A stretch of DNA of 64,000 bases from Bacillota bacterium (GTDB lineage Bacteria; Bacillota; Bacilli; Paenibacillales; NBRC-103111), in the NCBI GenBank assembly GCA_023388055.1, contig JAEWGW010000025.1, positions 62,001 to 126,000 of the forward strand. The letters are read 5' to 3'. A model generated the notes under the pieces. The model saw only the letters and a program-made list of their open reading frames with translations, had not been told where the DNA came from and searched no databases. Numbering within the stretch: position 1 is the first letter of the stretch; each line of letters starts with the position of its first letter. This document shows, in pieces, positions 14,412-22,535 of this stretch. The position numbers and the translations under genes were made by a program.

Positions 14412-14499
14412 AGTGGTGGAGCCGGTATCGGATGCGGCAGCCTGGGGCGTAATCCTCATCGGAGTAATTGCCTGCATCGGGTGGTGGCAACTGTGGTAG
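14362..14499 (+). CDS. 45-residue single-pass membrane protein
   Basis: The ATG at 14362 follows GAGGAGG and overlaps the previous gene. Residues 1-25 look like a short beta structure (IVKINGQETIQAKRIEVVEP), and residues 28-45 form a transmembrane helix (WGVILIGVIACIGWW). It resembles the tiny membrane proteins common in early regions of Bacillota phages. Function unknown. Confidence 0.5.
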   Translation: MIVKINGQETIQAKRIEVVEPVSDAAAWGVILIGVIACIGWWQLW

Positions 14500-14786
14500 A
14501 GGGTGTGGTTATCGGTATCCATGACATCCACCGGCAAATGGCACGGCTGGTCCACCTGTGCACAGATCAGCAAGGGAACACCACCTTCGGTGAACCGGAA
14601 ATGAAGTTGGCTTTTCAGCTCCTGCGCCAGAATTATCAACTGATCCACAAATTGGATGAGCTCAAGGAACTCTCCTTTCAGGCATACCTGATCAATGACA
14701 TTACATGGCAGGCTGAGCTGGGGGAACGAATTAAGGTACTGGAAACAGACTTAAGTCAGAGATTGTACAAAGGAGAAGCGTTATGA
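14481..14786 (+). CDS. Helical phage protein of unknown function
   Basis: The frame opens with GTG codons at 14481, 14490 and 14502 and the true start among them is not clear; the length is 94-101 residues. The product is alpha-helical and hydrophilic (FQLLRQNYQLIHKLDELKEL). It ends four bases into the next gene (ATGA overlap). No motif is recognised. Confidence 0.5.
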   Translation: MVATVVEGVVIGIHDIHRQMARLVHLCTDQQGNTTFGEPEMKLAFQLLRQNYQLIHKLDELKELSFQAYLINDITWQAELGERIKVLETDLSQRLYKGEAL

Positions 14787-15175
14787 AAACATCATCCACA
14801 GTATTGAAAGGTGGCCATGTCGCTGTGTTAGATTCAGCCACATTGGGCGGTATGATTACGATTTTTGAGGAAGATACGGTTACTTTAAAAGGCGCTTATC
14901 GTCCTGCCAAGTGCATCAGTGAAATCAATGCTGTCGGCTTGCAGAAGTACCTGAACGGCCTGTTGCCGGAGGGAACACCCATCACAGAGGAACTCTATCG
15001 CCTGCGTAACATCGTGCAGGGCATTCGGGACTATTTCAATCAGCCTATGGGGGACCCGTTCCCATCTGCAACCGATCTGCTGAGCTGGCTGGAGAGCACC
15101 ACGGGCTTCGAGCTGAAGCCGGCTGAACAATCCAATACCCCATCCAAGGAGGAATCATCCCATGTCCAAGATTAA
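14783..15175 (+). CDS. Phage protein of unknown function (130 aa)
   Basis: The ATG lies eight bases after AAAGGAG and overlaps the previous stop. The N-terminal part is beta-like, the middle helical (LYRLRNIVQGIRDYFNQP), and the C-terminus is polar. The stop overlaps the next gene. Nothing recognisable as a family signature is seen. Confidence 0.55.
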   Translation: MKTSSTVLKGGHVAVLDSATLGGMITIFEEDTVTLKGAYRPAKCISEINAVGLQKYLNGLLPEGTPITEELYRLRNIVQGIRDYFNQPMGDPFPSATDLLSWLESTTGFELKPAEQSNTPSKEESSHVQD

Positions 15176-15449
15176 CGTATCCAAGTGGTTTACTGACAAA
15201 GCATCCATGCTCCGCGCTGCTCTCCAAGCAGGCCGGGCCCATAGCCTCGCCGTGGCCAAGGCTAACCGGCAGCCGAAGAAAAAGGCCATGACTCTCCGTA
15301 AGGCGGCTTATGTCCCGGGCAATGGCATGGTATCCAGCGTATCTGTGGCCATCAGCGAGGACTATGGCGCCATCTTGTCCCGCCGGGAACGCTGGGCGCT
15401 GGCCAAGGAAGCGCAGGTACCGTTCAAGCCTTATTACAACGGGAAGTAA
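15162..15449 (+). CDS. Basic phage protein of unknown function (95 aa)
   Basis: The ATG follows AAGGAGGAA and overlaps the previous gene by 14 bases. The protein is rich in Lys, Arg and Ala with an N-terminal helical half, so nucleic-acid binding is conceivable. The C-terminal half is ISEDYGAILSRRERWALAKE. No family is recognised. Confidence 0.55.
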   Translation: MSKINVSKWFTDKASMLRAALQAGRAHSLAVAKANRQPKKKAMTLRKAAYVPGNGMVSSVSVAISEDYGAILSRRERWALAKEAQVPFKPYYNGK

Positions 15450-15470
15450 CCAGGACGGGAGGTAATCGCT

Positions 15471-15770
15471 GTGATTGTTAAGGTGAGCACGACACATAAA
15501 CAGCGTGATCCAGCTCCACGCCCCGATCCGGACGGTATTGAGTATGACAAGGTGGGCCGGATGAAATATCATCCTGATTTCCATGACCTTCGTGGAAGAC
15601 GGTTCAGCGAAGAGGAACTATGCTACCTGGCTAAATTTTATAAGTTTGACGGACGCCGTTCCATATCGTATGCCCTTGGTCGACCTGAACGTATAGTTCA
15701 GAACAAATTCTTGGAATTGCAACATGACGGCCGTCTTGAGCATTTTAAAAGCCTGGATTATTACTGCTGA
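15471..15770 (+). CDS. Phage protein with possible HTH/SANT-like domain
   Basis: The start is a GTG preceded by GGGAGG. Residues 45-90 (FSEEELCYLAKFYKFDGRRS, then ISYALGRPERIVQNKFLEL) look like a three-helix DNA-binding domain: an acidic first helix, a helix that reads like a turn, then a recognition-type helix, as in Myb/SANT-like phage domains. The N-terminus is disordered and Pro-rich. A regulatory role is inferred. Confidence 0.5.
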   Translation: MIVKVSTTHKQRDPAPRPDPDGIEYDKVGRMKYHPDFHDLRGRRFSEEELCYLAKFYKFDGRRSISYALGRPERIVQNKFLELQHDGRLEHFKSLDYYC

Positions 15771-15783
15771 AAGGAGGTGTCCC

Positions 15784-16041
15784 ATGCACGCTATTCATAC
15801 CAAATTAGCCAACTTGATCATGAAGCAATATCAGGAGACACCGGACGCCAGCCACGAATCCGAGCTGCTCGGCGGCCTGGGTTATCAATCTGGCATCATC
15901 ATCGCCCATCTGGGCGGGCCGAATGCACCGGATGGTTTGACGGAGTTTGTCCTCGATGAATTCGTCAAGCTGGTCCGGGACGGGATTCGGGATGGTCGCG
16001 CGATTCTGCGGGGAGGTGGTCCGCCTGAAACGCCGGGATGA
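15784..16041 (+). CDS. Phage protein of unknown function (85 aa)
   Basis: AAAGGAGGTG precedes the ATG by five bases, a very strong ribosome binding site. The product is helical with a Gly-rich middle (LLGGLGYQSGIIIAHLGG) and a flexible Gly/Pro end. No motif is recognised. A 36-residue membrane peptide overlaps its 3' end. Confidence 0.5.
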   Translation: MHAIHTKLANLIMKQYQETPDASHESELLGGLGYQSGIIIAHLGGPNAPDGLTEFVLDEFVKLVRDGIRDGRAILRGGGPPETPG

Positions 16042-16126
16042 TAGGCAGCTTTTACGGGGTGTAATTAATGGGCTGCTCATGGAGGCGGCCATCGCGGCAG
16101 TCATCGTTCTTATATGGAGGTGGTAA
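16016..16126 (+). CDS. 36-residue membrane peptide
   Basis: The frame starts at a GTG inside the end of the previous gene; GGGGAGG lies at the start and a CTG five codons on would give better spacing, so the start is uncertain. It has a basic N-terminus (RLKRRDDR) and one transmembrane helix (GLLMEAAIAAVIVLIWRW). Its end carries the GGAGGTGG of the next gene. It may be a real micro-protein. Confidence 0.4.
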   Translation: MVRLKRRDDRQLLRGVINGLLMEAAIAAVIVLIWRW

Positions 16127-16128
16127 GT

Positions 16129-16344
16129 ATGGATCAAGCATTCGATTTCAACGCGGCACGGGCCCGGCGGGACAAATTGGTGGAAACCTACCGAGCTATG
16201 AAACGGCAGCACGAAGACGATGCCACCTGGAGCTGGTGGATCCTTGGCCAGATCGAGGAGATTGACCGGGAGATCGCCGATGCGCATACGGCTCAGGCTG
16301 CCCGGGGCGGCAATGTGGTCGTGGCGTTTCCCCGCGCACAGTAA
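16129..16344 (+). CDS. Small helical phage protein, unknown
   Basis: The ATG lies seven bases after GGAGGTGG, giving 71 residues. The protein is charged and helical (ARARRDKLVETYRAMKRQHE, then WWILGQIEEIDREIADA). It is the last of the small early genes before a hairpin and a promoter that lead to the sigma factor. Function unknown. Confidence 0.5.
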   Translation: MDQAFDFNAARARRDKLVETYRAMKRQHEDDATWSWWILGQIEEIDREIADAHTAQAARGGNVVVAFPRAQ

Positions 16345-16383
16345 AACAGCCCTGCCCGGAGTCGGATCCGGCAGAGCTGCGCT

Positions 16384-16411
16384 TTGATAAAAGATGTTGC
16401 TTCATTATATC
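16384..16411 (+). promoter_or_regulatory. Vegetative-type promoter before the phage sigma factor
   Basis: TTGATA (16384-16389) is followed after 16 bases by TATATC (16406-16411). A GC-rich hairpin (CTGCCCGGA ... TCCGGCAG) lies just upstream at about 16350-16373. This would give the sigma-factor operon its own start. Confidence 0.5.
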
Positions 16412-16434
16412 ACGCATGTAGGAGGACGGGAAGC

Positions 16435-17097
16435 ATGGATCAGGAAATGGCACTCATTCAACAATATCAGCGGCTGGTATTCTCCATAGCCAATCAGTAC
16501 AAATGGGCGGTTCTACGCGGGCAAGTCGATTATGAGGACCTGGTCAGCGAAGGCACCATCGGCTTGATCAAAGCTATCCGCCGCTATGATCCAGCCCAGT
16601 TTAATACCCAGTTCCAGTCCTTCGCCAGCCCCTATGTGCGTGGGTACATCCAGAATTACTTGGCTCGTAAGGCACCGCTCATTAAAATTCATCGACCCAA
16701 GTATGAACTCGGTGGTCGTATTCTTCAAAAGAAATTGCTGGGAGCCCCGTTGGATGAAATCGCAGGTGAACTCAATTGTTCCGCTGAAGACGCCTCCAAG
16801 GCCTTGCAGTATATCCAAGCTTCAAATTTGTACACCTTGGACTCTCCCCTTAGTGAGGAGGGAGACTCCATATCGCAGTATGTTGGCGAGGACACGGATT
16901 TCTCTGGTGCGGCGGTAGCCGAATTCTTGGCCACATTAAGCCCGCTGTATCGGATAGTGGTCTGCCTCCGGATGGATGGCCTGTCCCAAATGGAGATCGC
17001 TAAGCAATTGAACGTGTCCCAGATGACTGTTAACCGAATCTTGAAAAAGATCGGCATCAAACTGCAAGCCGCTTGGAATTTAAAAATTGCCAAATAG
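16435..17097 (+). CDS. Phage sigma-70-family sigma factor
   Basis: The ATG at 16435 follows AGGAGGA; 220 residues. Region 2 is clear (LIQQYQRLVFSIANQY, then YEDLVSEGTIGLIKAIRRYD and FQSFASPYVRGYIQNYLAR). Region 3 is shortened (residues 100-140) and region 4 holds a helix-turn-helix (LSQMEIAKQLNVSQMTVNRI). The layout is like SigF/SigB-type group 3 factors. It probably directs RNA polymerase to phage promoters, and the genes after it would be the first targets. AbrB-like and methyltransferase genes follow closely. Confidence 0.9.
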   Translation: MDQEMALIQQYQRLVFSIANQYKWAVLRGQVDYEDLVSEGTIGLIKAIRRYDPAQFNTQFQSFASPYVRGYIQNYLARKAPLIKIHRPKYELGGRILQKKLLGAPLDEIAGELNCSAEDASKALQYIQASNLYTLDSPLSEEGDSISQYVGEDTDFSGAAVAEFLATLSPLYRIVVCLRMDGLSQMEIAKQLNVSQMTVNRILKKIGIKLQAAWNLKIAK

Positions 17098-17112
17098 CAG
17101 GAGGAATTATCC

Positions 17113-17358
17113 ATGATGAAAGCAACCGGAATTGTACGAAAGGTAGACGAATTGGGCCGGGTGGTAATCCCCATCGAGCTGCGCCGCACAATGGACATCC
17201 AAGAGGGCGATGCCCTGGAGATTTATGTGGATGGTCAGACCATCATGCTCAAGAAATATCAGCCGGCTTGTGTGTTCTGCAATAGCATTGACGGGGCGGA
17301 GCATTTCAAGGGTAAGCTGGTGTGCTCCAACTGCCGGACTGAGCTGGCCAGTAAGTAA
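17113..17358 (+). CDS. AbrB-like transcription regulator with zinc-ribbon tail
   Basis: The 81-residue protein has the AbrB/SpoVT swapped-hairpin domain at residues 3-48 (GIVRKVDELGRVVIPIELRR, then GDALEIYVDGQTIMLKKY). The second half has CVFC and CSNC, a short zinc ribbon that replaces the usual AbrB C-terminus; this combination is common in phage- and Paenibacillus-type AbrB proteins. AbrB proteins bind AT-rich promoter DNA as tetramers. It probably acts on early phage or host genes. Confidence 0.85.
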   Translation: MMKATGIVRKVDELGRVVIPIELRRTMDIQEGDALEIYVDGQTIMLKKYQPACVFCNSIDGAEHFKGKLVCSNCRTELASK

Positions 17359-17370
17359 GGCGGTGACACT

Positions 17371-19275
17371 TTGGTAAAGCAAACCCGGTTCAAAATGCTT
17401 GTGCCGAGACGGCGAGGATATCCATCCGCCAACCGCCAAGAAATTATCCGGTACTGGCAAGCCGTTGATCAGAGCGGTGAGCGTCAATTGGTCATTGATA
17501 ATTTTGCCGGGGGCGGCGGGGCCAGTACGGGTTTGGAATTTGCAACAGGTCACAGTGTGGACGCAGCTGTTAACCATGACTTTCGGGCAATTGGGATGCA
17601 TGAAATGAATCACCCAGAGACCCGGCATTACTGCGAAAGTGTGTGGGATGTTGATCCATATGAGATTACACAAGGGCGCCCAGTCGGGATCGCATGGTTT
17701 TCACCAGACTGTAAGCATTTTTCCAAAGCTAAGGGTGGTACTCCCGTAGATAAAAGCATTCGGGGGTTGGCTTGGGTAGTGCTCCGGTGGGCAGGAACGG
17801 TTAAGCCCAGGATCATTTTCCTCGAAAATGTGGAAGAGTTTAAGACCTGGGGGCCGTTGATCCAGGATGCCGACGGGAACTGGTATCCAGATCCCAAGCA
17901 AAAGGGACGGACATTCAAGGCCTTTGTCAATGCTTTGCGTCGTCAGGGATACGATGTGGAATGGCGTGAGTTGCGAGCCTGTGACTTTGGCGCACCTACC
18001 AGCCGCAAGCGCTTGTTCTTGGCGGCACGATGTGACGGGAAGCCTATTGTGTGGCCGGAGCCCACCCATGGCGAACCAGCCAGTCAGGAAGTAAAATCCG
18101 GAAAGCTGAAGCCCTGGCGGACGGCAGCGGAAATCATTGACTGGTCCATTCCGTGCCGTTCAATTTTCGGACGCACGAAACCGTTAGCTGAAAACACGCT
18201 GCGGCGAATAGCCCGAGGCATTGAACGGTTCGTCATTAACAACCCCAAGCCCTTCATCATCAAGGTAAATCATGCTGGTGAAGAATTCAGGGGTCAAGAA
18301 ATAGATGAACCACTGCAGACGGTTACCGCCAAAAACGGCTACGGCATCGTGACCCCATATATTGCCCGCATCGGGCAGACCGGCTTCGGCGGTGACAATC
18401 TCTGCTACAGCGCGGAGAGCCCAGTAACGACAGTCACCACCAAGGCGGAACATCTGCTGGTAGCACCGACACTGATCCAAATGGGATATGGTGAGCGTGA
18501 AGGCCAAGAACCCCGGGCTTTGGATATTGAAAAGCCATTGGGCACCGTAACGGCGGGCGGCAATAAATTTGCAATAGCTGCTGCATATGTCTCCCGTGAG
18601 TTTGGCCAGTCTATCGGTCATGCTGCCGATGCTCCCCTTGGTACGGTAACAGCTGGCGGAGGCGGTAAGTCCCAACTGGCGGCTGCTTTCTTGGCAAAGC
18701 ATTACGGCGGCGGATACAAAGGACCCGGGGCGGATGTGGAGCAACCCCTGCCCACTGTGACCACGGTTGACCATAACGCTCTAGTCACCAGTCACTTAAT
18801 CAAGCTGCGGGGGACTTGCCAGGACGGCCAGGAGGTCACGGAGCCTATGCCTACCATCACGGCAGGCGGACTCCACGTTGGAGAGGTTCGGTCATTTCTG
18901 ATCAAGTATTACGGTACCGGAACCGGCCAGGAGATTGACAAACCCTTGGACACCATCGTGAGCCGGGACACGTTTGGACTGGTGACCATTGAGGGCGTCG
19001 ATTATCAAATAGTGGACATCCGCATGCGGATGCTGCAAGCACATGAACTATTCGCTGCACAGGGATTTCCGCCGGAGTATATCATCGATCGCTATAAGGA
19101 CGGTAAGCGGGTAACCCAGGAGGATCAAGTCAACCGCTGCGGCAACAGTGTTGTGCCTGCTATGGCTGAGGCGCTTGCCCGCGCAAATGCCCCGGAGATG
19201 TGCACGGGGTCAGGTAAAATGTTGAGTTTTGAACGGTATAACCAATGTGAGGGGCAATTGTCTCTTTCTATTTAA
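17371..19275 (+). CDS. DNA (cytosine-5) methyltransferase with repeated target-recognition region
   Basis: The gene uses a TTG start and encodes 634 residues. Motif I is FAGGGGASTG (45-54), which binds S-adenosylmethionine. Motif IV is SPDCKHFS with catalytic Cys114, an insertion variant of the usual PC. Motif VI is ENV at 152-154. Residues about 300-560 hold seven tandem modules of about 35-45 residues, each opening with P-x-x-T-(V/I), replacing a compact target-recognition domain. Motifs IX-X (QAHELFAAQGFP, NRCGNSVVP) follow. It probably protects phage DNA from host restriction; no cognate endonuclease gene is seen. Confidence 0.9.
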   Translation: MVKQTRFKMLVPRRRGYPSANRQEIIRYWQAVDQSGERQLVIDNFAGGGGASTGLEFATGHSVDAAVNHDFRAIGMHEMNHPETRHYCESVWDVDPYEITQGRPVGIAWFSPDCKHFSKAKGGTPVDKSIRGLAWVVLRWAGTVKPRIIFLENVEEFKTWGPLIQDADGNWYPDPKQKGRTFKAFVNALRRQGYDVEWRELRACDFGAPTSRKRLFLAARCDGKPIVWPEPTHGEPASQEVKSGKLKPWRTAAEIIDWSIPCRSIFGRTKPLAENTLRRIARGIERFVINNPKPFIIKVNHAGEEFRGQEIDEPLQTVTAKNGYGIVTPYIARIGQTGFGGDNLCYSAESPVTTVTTKAEHLLVAPTLIQMGYGEREGQEPRALDIEKPLGTVTAGGNKFAIAAAYVSREFGQSIGHAADAPLGTVTAGGGGKSQLAAAFLAKHYGGGYKGPGADVEQPLPTVTTVDHNALVTSHLIKLRGTCQDGQEVTEPMPTITAGGLHVGEVRSFLIKYYGTGTGQEIDKPLDTIVSRDTFGLVTIEGVDYQIVDIRMRMLQAHELFAAQGFPPEYIIDRYKDGKRVTQEDQVNRCGNSVVPAMAEALARANAPEMCTGSGKMLSFERYNQCEGQLSLSI

Positions 19276-19287
19276 GGAGTGACTCCT

Positions 19288-19533
19288 ATGACCAAAGATA
19301 GAGAAAAAGCACTTTTTGGTGGCGACAACAATAGATCCTCCATTGAACCGGTTCCCGACTTCCGCATCGGCCAGCCGGTGCAGCACCTAAAGCGGAAGCT
19401 ATATGAAGCCACCTACCAGGGCGTCACCCCCAAAGGCCGGATCAAGGTCAAGCATAATTTCCGGGCGCCGTGGGGTGTGCAATTCGTGACGGATTATTTT
19501 AAGGCGGAGTTCATCGTGCCCTGGAAGGGATAA
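19288..19533 (+). CDS. Phage protein of unknown function (81 aa)
   Basis: The start chosen is the ATG at 19288 because AAGGAGTGAC lies seven bases before it. The protein has a polar N-terminus and a beta-rich, basic second half (TYQGVTPKGRIKVKHNF). It lies between the two methyltransferase genes with four to twelve bases on each side, so it is in the same operon. Not recognised. Confidence 0.55.
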   Translation: MTKDREKALFGGDNNRSSIEPVPDFRIGQPVQHLKRKLYEATYQGVTPKGRIKVKHNFRAPWGVQFVTDYFKAEFIVPWKG

Positions 19534-19537
19534 GGCC

Positions 19538-20287
19538 ATGGTTATCATCGGAGATTGTCTGGACGTCATGCCGCAAATAAAAACGGAATCGGTGGACATG
19601 ATCTTTTGCGATCTTCCGTATGGCACCACCCGAAGCCCATGGGACATCATTATCCCATTTGGACGACTATGGGAGCAATACGAACGGATCATCAAGCCAA
19701 ACGGAGCAATCGTCCTGTTTGCCAAGCCCCCCTTTGACAAAATCCTGTACAACAGCAAGCCGGAATTATACCGGTATGACTGGGTTTGGGAAAAGAATAA
19801 GGCCAGCGGGCACCTGAATGCTGGACACATGCCCATGCAGGCACATGAGCTGCTAATGGTCTTTTACAAAGAGCAGCCCACCTACTATCCGCAAATGTCC
19901 CAGGGGCACAAACCCATGAACGCGGCAACCAATAACCATAATTCCCCGGTGTATGGCGGCGGCGTGAGCTGGTCAACGGAGGCCGGAAAAACGGATCGTC
20001 ATCCGCGCAGCGTCCTGCACATCCCGGTTGTCAATAACGATGACCCGGAACGTATCCACCCTAACCAAAAGCCAGTTCCGCTCTGTGAGTACATGATCAG
20101 AACTTATACCAACACAGGGGACACGGTTCTGGATAACTGCTCAGGCAGCGCCTCTATCTCCCTGGCGGCACTCAGGACCGGCAGGAACCCAATAGCCATT
20201 GAAAAGGATGCCGACATGGCCCGTAAATCAGAGCGGCGGTTATCCTGCTTCCAGCAAGTGATGGAATTTAATGAAACTGAGGAGTGA
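19538..20287 (+). CDS. DNA adenine/N4-cytosine methyltransferase (DPPY-type variant)
   Basis: The 249-residue protein opens with MVIIGDCLDVM, then has CDLPYG as a motif IV (DPPY-like) and, near the C-terminus, HPNQKPVPL and VLDNCSGSASISLAA (motif I, with cofactor-binding FxGxG changed to CSGSAS). The order motif IV before motif I is that of beta-class amino methyltransferases. It methylates adenine N6 or cytosine N4 in DNA. Together with the C5 enzyme it would give the phage two types of protective modification. Confidence 0.85.
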   Translation: MVIIGDCLDVMPQIKTESVDMIFCDLPYGTTRSPWDIIIPFGRLWEQYERIIKPNGAIVLFAKPPFDKILYNSKPELYRYDWVWEKNKASGHLNAGHMPMQAHELLMVFYKEQPTYYPQMSQGHKPMNAATNNHNSPVYGGGVSWSTEAGKTDRHPRSVLHIPVVNNDDPERIHPNQKPVPLCEYMIRTYTNTGDTVLDNCSGSASISLAALRTGRNPIAIEKDADMARKSERRLSCFQQVMEFNETEE

Positions 20288-20291
20288 CCCC

Positions 20292-20519
20292 ATGCTCTAC
20301 GGTACCTGCATGGCCAAAGTCAACGGCCGCCCGGTCTCCCCGCCGATCCCGCTGCCGGATATCCGAGCCGCCTGGAATTATGTCGTGGTCCAGAAGCGCC
20401 TCTTCCCCGAGGTGCGGATCACAGCGCCGAACCGGGCGGTCATCATCCGGGCGATTGAGGAAGAGATTGTCCACCCGGCGGCCTGGCGGCGGTGGAGCTG
20501 GCAGTATTCGAAATTGTGA
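20292..20519 (+). CDS. Phage protein of unknown function (75 aa)
   Basis: The ATG at 20292 follows GAGGAGTGAC, four bases after the methyltransferase stop. The product is a small alpha/beta protein (GTCMAKVNGRPVSPPIPLPD, then a helical half). It has a Trp-rich end (WRRWSWQYSK). I do not recognise it. Confidence 0.5.
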   Translation: MLYGTCMAKVNGRPVSPPIPLPDIRAAWNYVVVQKRLFPEVRITAPNRAVIIRAIEEEIVHPAAWRRWSWQYSKL

Positions 20520-20532
20520 GAGGAGGCAGGGT

Positions 20533-20805
20533 TTGACAGGCATTGTGGAGAGGATAGGCGCTATCTGCAAGGAAAAAGGCACCACCCTTATAGGCCTGGA
20601 AAGGGAGCTTGGCTTCGGTAGAGGTACTATTCGTAACTGGGATAAAAATAGGCCTTCATTCGATAAGATCATAAAAGTAGCTAATAAGCTTAACGTTATC
20701 ATTGACCAAATCATTCCCGATACACTCAACAGATTCAACTCGGGCGCACTAACGGCTGCTCTCCAGTCCGCGGTAAAGGGAGGGAAGGCTAATGTGGGAA
20801 ATTAA
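20533..20805 (+). CDS. XRE-like HTH protein
   Basis: I choose a TTG at 20533 because GAGAGGAGG lies just before it; the longer frame upstream overlaps the previous gene in a low-complexity shadow. The 90-residue protein has a helix-turn-helix at residues 4-60 (RIGAICKEKGTTLIGLEREL, then GFGRGTIRNWDKNRPSFDKI and LNVIIDQII). It ends within the first codons of the YopX-like gene. A regulator of the phage early genes. Confidence 0.75.
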   Translation: MTGIVERIGAICKEKGTTLIGLERELGFGRGTIRNWDKNRPSFDKIIKVANKLNVIIDQIIPDTLNRFNSGALTAALQSAVKGGKANVGN

Positions 20806-21199
20806 GTTTCGCGGCAAGTCGGTGCGAGACAATGGTTGGGTATGCGGTGATCTAAGGCAGAATCATGGAGGAAAAACAACGATCACATATCTTGGAGACG
20901 GTAAATATATAACGTCTGATGTCGATCCTGAAACGGTTGGGCAATACATTGGGATACACGATGATGAGGATGAAAATGAACTGTATGAAGGCGACCTCAT
21001 CGAGATGATTTATCAGGAAGAAAAAATCGTTTGCAGTATAGAATACTGCGGAGGCGGATATTTACTTGCATCCGATGATTTTGAAGATGGGTTCAAGTGG
21101 ATCACGGATGTAACTGAGAATGACGGACGATTTTTCTGGATACCAACTGCCGTGAAAATCGGAAATATGACCGATGATAGAGACAGATTTTGCACTTAG
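20792..21199 (+). CDS. YopX-family phage protein
   Basis: The 135-residue protein begins with IKFRGKSV and then has WVCGDL, VDPETVGQYIG and NELYEGDLIE, the pattern of the YopX family of Bacillota phages. These are beta-rich proteins of unknown function, often found near regulators and DNA-modification genes. It overlaps the end of the HTH gene by 14 bases, so translation is probably coupled. Confidence 0.85.
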   Translation: MWEIKFRGKSVRDNGWVCGDLRQNHGGKTTITYLGDGKYITSDVDPETVGQYIGIHDDEDENELYEGDLIEMIYQEEKIVCSIEYCGGGYLLASDDFEDGFKWITDVTENDGRFFWIPTAVKIGNMTDDRDRFCT

Positions 21200-21245
21200 C
21201 TATCGCGTAGTACGACGATATGGCTAATCAGAAAGGAGTGGCGCC

Positions 21246-21509
21246 ATGGGAGCAAAGCCAATAAAACGATGTTCGTTCAAAAAGGACGGAATTAAGTTCT
21301 ATCTGCGTATCCAACGCACGGGCGATAAAATGCCCCAACCGGCAAGGATTGTTATGGATAAGGAATTTTGGGACAGTACCACATTCGGTGGCTCAGGTTG
21401 GGATACCGTTACGGCCTATGATAAAACCTTCGATGATTGGAACGTTGCCTACGCCACGTATGACCGCATGTTGAAAGAAGCGGACGCAAATAGCATAAAA
21501 GAAATGTAA
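21246..21509 (+). CDS. Phage protein of unknown function (87 aa)
   Basis: The ATG follows AAAGGAGTGG. The protein begins with a basic strand-rich part and has aromatic-rich segments (DKEFWDSTTFGGSGWDTV, FDDWNVAYATYDRML). No family is recognised. It precedes the DUF5131 gene by about 36 bases. Confidence 0.5.
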   Translation: MGAKPIKRCSFKKDGIKFYLRIQRTGDKMPQPARIVMDKEFWDSTTFGGSGWDTVTAYDKTFDDWNVAYATYDRMLKEADANSIKEM

Positions 21510-21545
21510 ACCGCAGCTTGATGACATGAAGAGTGGAGGAAAAGC

Positions 21546-22472
21546 ATGGGAGACAAGACCAAAATCCAATGGGCGGATGCGACCTGGAACCCGGTTGTGG
21601 GTTGCTCCAAGATATCGGAAGGCTGCCTCAACTGCTATGCCTTTGACCTGCACACGATGAGGCATAAGGCCAAGCAAGAGGGCAAGCAACTCCCCGAGCA
21701 GTACGCCAAGCCCTTCAGCGAGATTCAGCTTTTCCCGAATCGGCTGGAGCAGCCCCTGCGCTGGAAACGACCCCGGAAGATATTCGTTAACAGCCTGAGT
21801 GACCTGTTTCACCCGGATGTCCCCTTTGACTTCATCCGGGCAGTGTGGACGACGATGGCTCTGGCTCGTCATCACACTTTTCAGGTGCTTACCAAGCGCC
21901 CGCAGCGGGCATTGGAATTCTTCCAGTGGATGCGGGCGCAGTCTTGGGGAGTCGAGGAAACACTCCCTAATGTGTGGTTTGGCGTCACTGTGGAAAATCA
22001 GCAGGCAGCGGACGAGCGCATTCCCCTGCTACTCCAGATACCGGCAGCGGTCCGATGGCTCAGCGTGGAGCCGATGATAGGTCCGGTGGATCTCGGACAA
22101 TGGCTGCTTACTCCTGGTTGGACACCGAGCTACTACGACCCGGACAATATCCATAGCTATCCCGATGCAGAGCCGACTAATGAGCATATTGATTGGGTAG
22201 TATGCAGTGGTGAGTCAGGAAGCAAGGCCCGTCACATGCATCCAGATTGGGCGCGGAGCCTGCAGGATCAGTGTCAGGCTGCAGGAGTGCCGTTTTTCTT
22301 TAAGCAGTGGGGTGAGTGGCTGATGGTCCACCCGGATCGTCAATCGTATGAATTCAGCTCCCCTCCCGAAAAATGCATGGAGATCAGCGGCAGCAGATTC
22401 TACAGGGTTGGCCGAGATAAGGCCGGACGGTTGCTTGACGGAAAGCTATGGGACCAGTATCCCAACATCTAA
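21546..22472 (+). CDS. DUF5131 / phage Gp37-Gp68 family protein
   Basis: The 308-residue protein starts with TKIQWADATWNPVVGCSKIS and continues with GCLNCYA. This is the DUF5131 signature, in which Cys20, Cys27 and Cys30 resemble a radical-SAM iron-sulfur site. Further conserved parts are VNSLSDLFHPDVP, FQVLTKRPQRAL and WFGVTVENQ. Radical-SAM-like chemistry on a nucleic acid or cofactor is suspected for the family, but the reaction is not established. Its place after the methyltransferases suggests a DNA-modification or defence-evasion role. Confidence 0.8.
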   Translation: MGDKTKIQWADATWNPVVGCSKISEGCLNCYAFDLHTMRHKAKQEGKQLPEQYAKPFSEIQLFPNRLEQPLRWKRPRKIFVNSLSDLFHPDVPFDFIRAVWTTMALARHHTFQVLTKRPQRALEFFQWMRAQSWGVEETLPNVWFGVTVENQQAADERIPLLLQIPAAVRWLSVEPMIGPVDLGQWLLTPGWTPSYYDPDNIHSYPDAEPTNEHIDWVVCSGESGSKARHMHPDWARSLQDQCQAAGVPFFFKQWGEWLMVHPDRQSYEFSSPPEKCMEISGSRFYRVGRDKAGRLLDGKLWDQYPNI

Positions 22473-22535
22473 ATCAATGCGGGTGAGGTGAGACTCCTTG
22501 CCCGCTGAAAATTGACATCAAAGGAGAGTTGCAGC

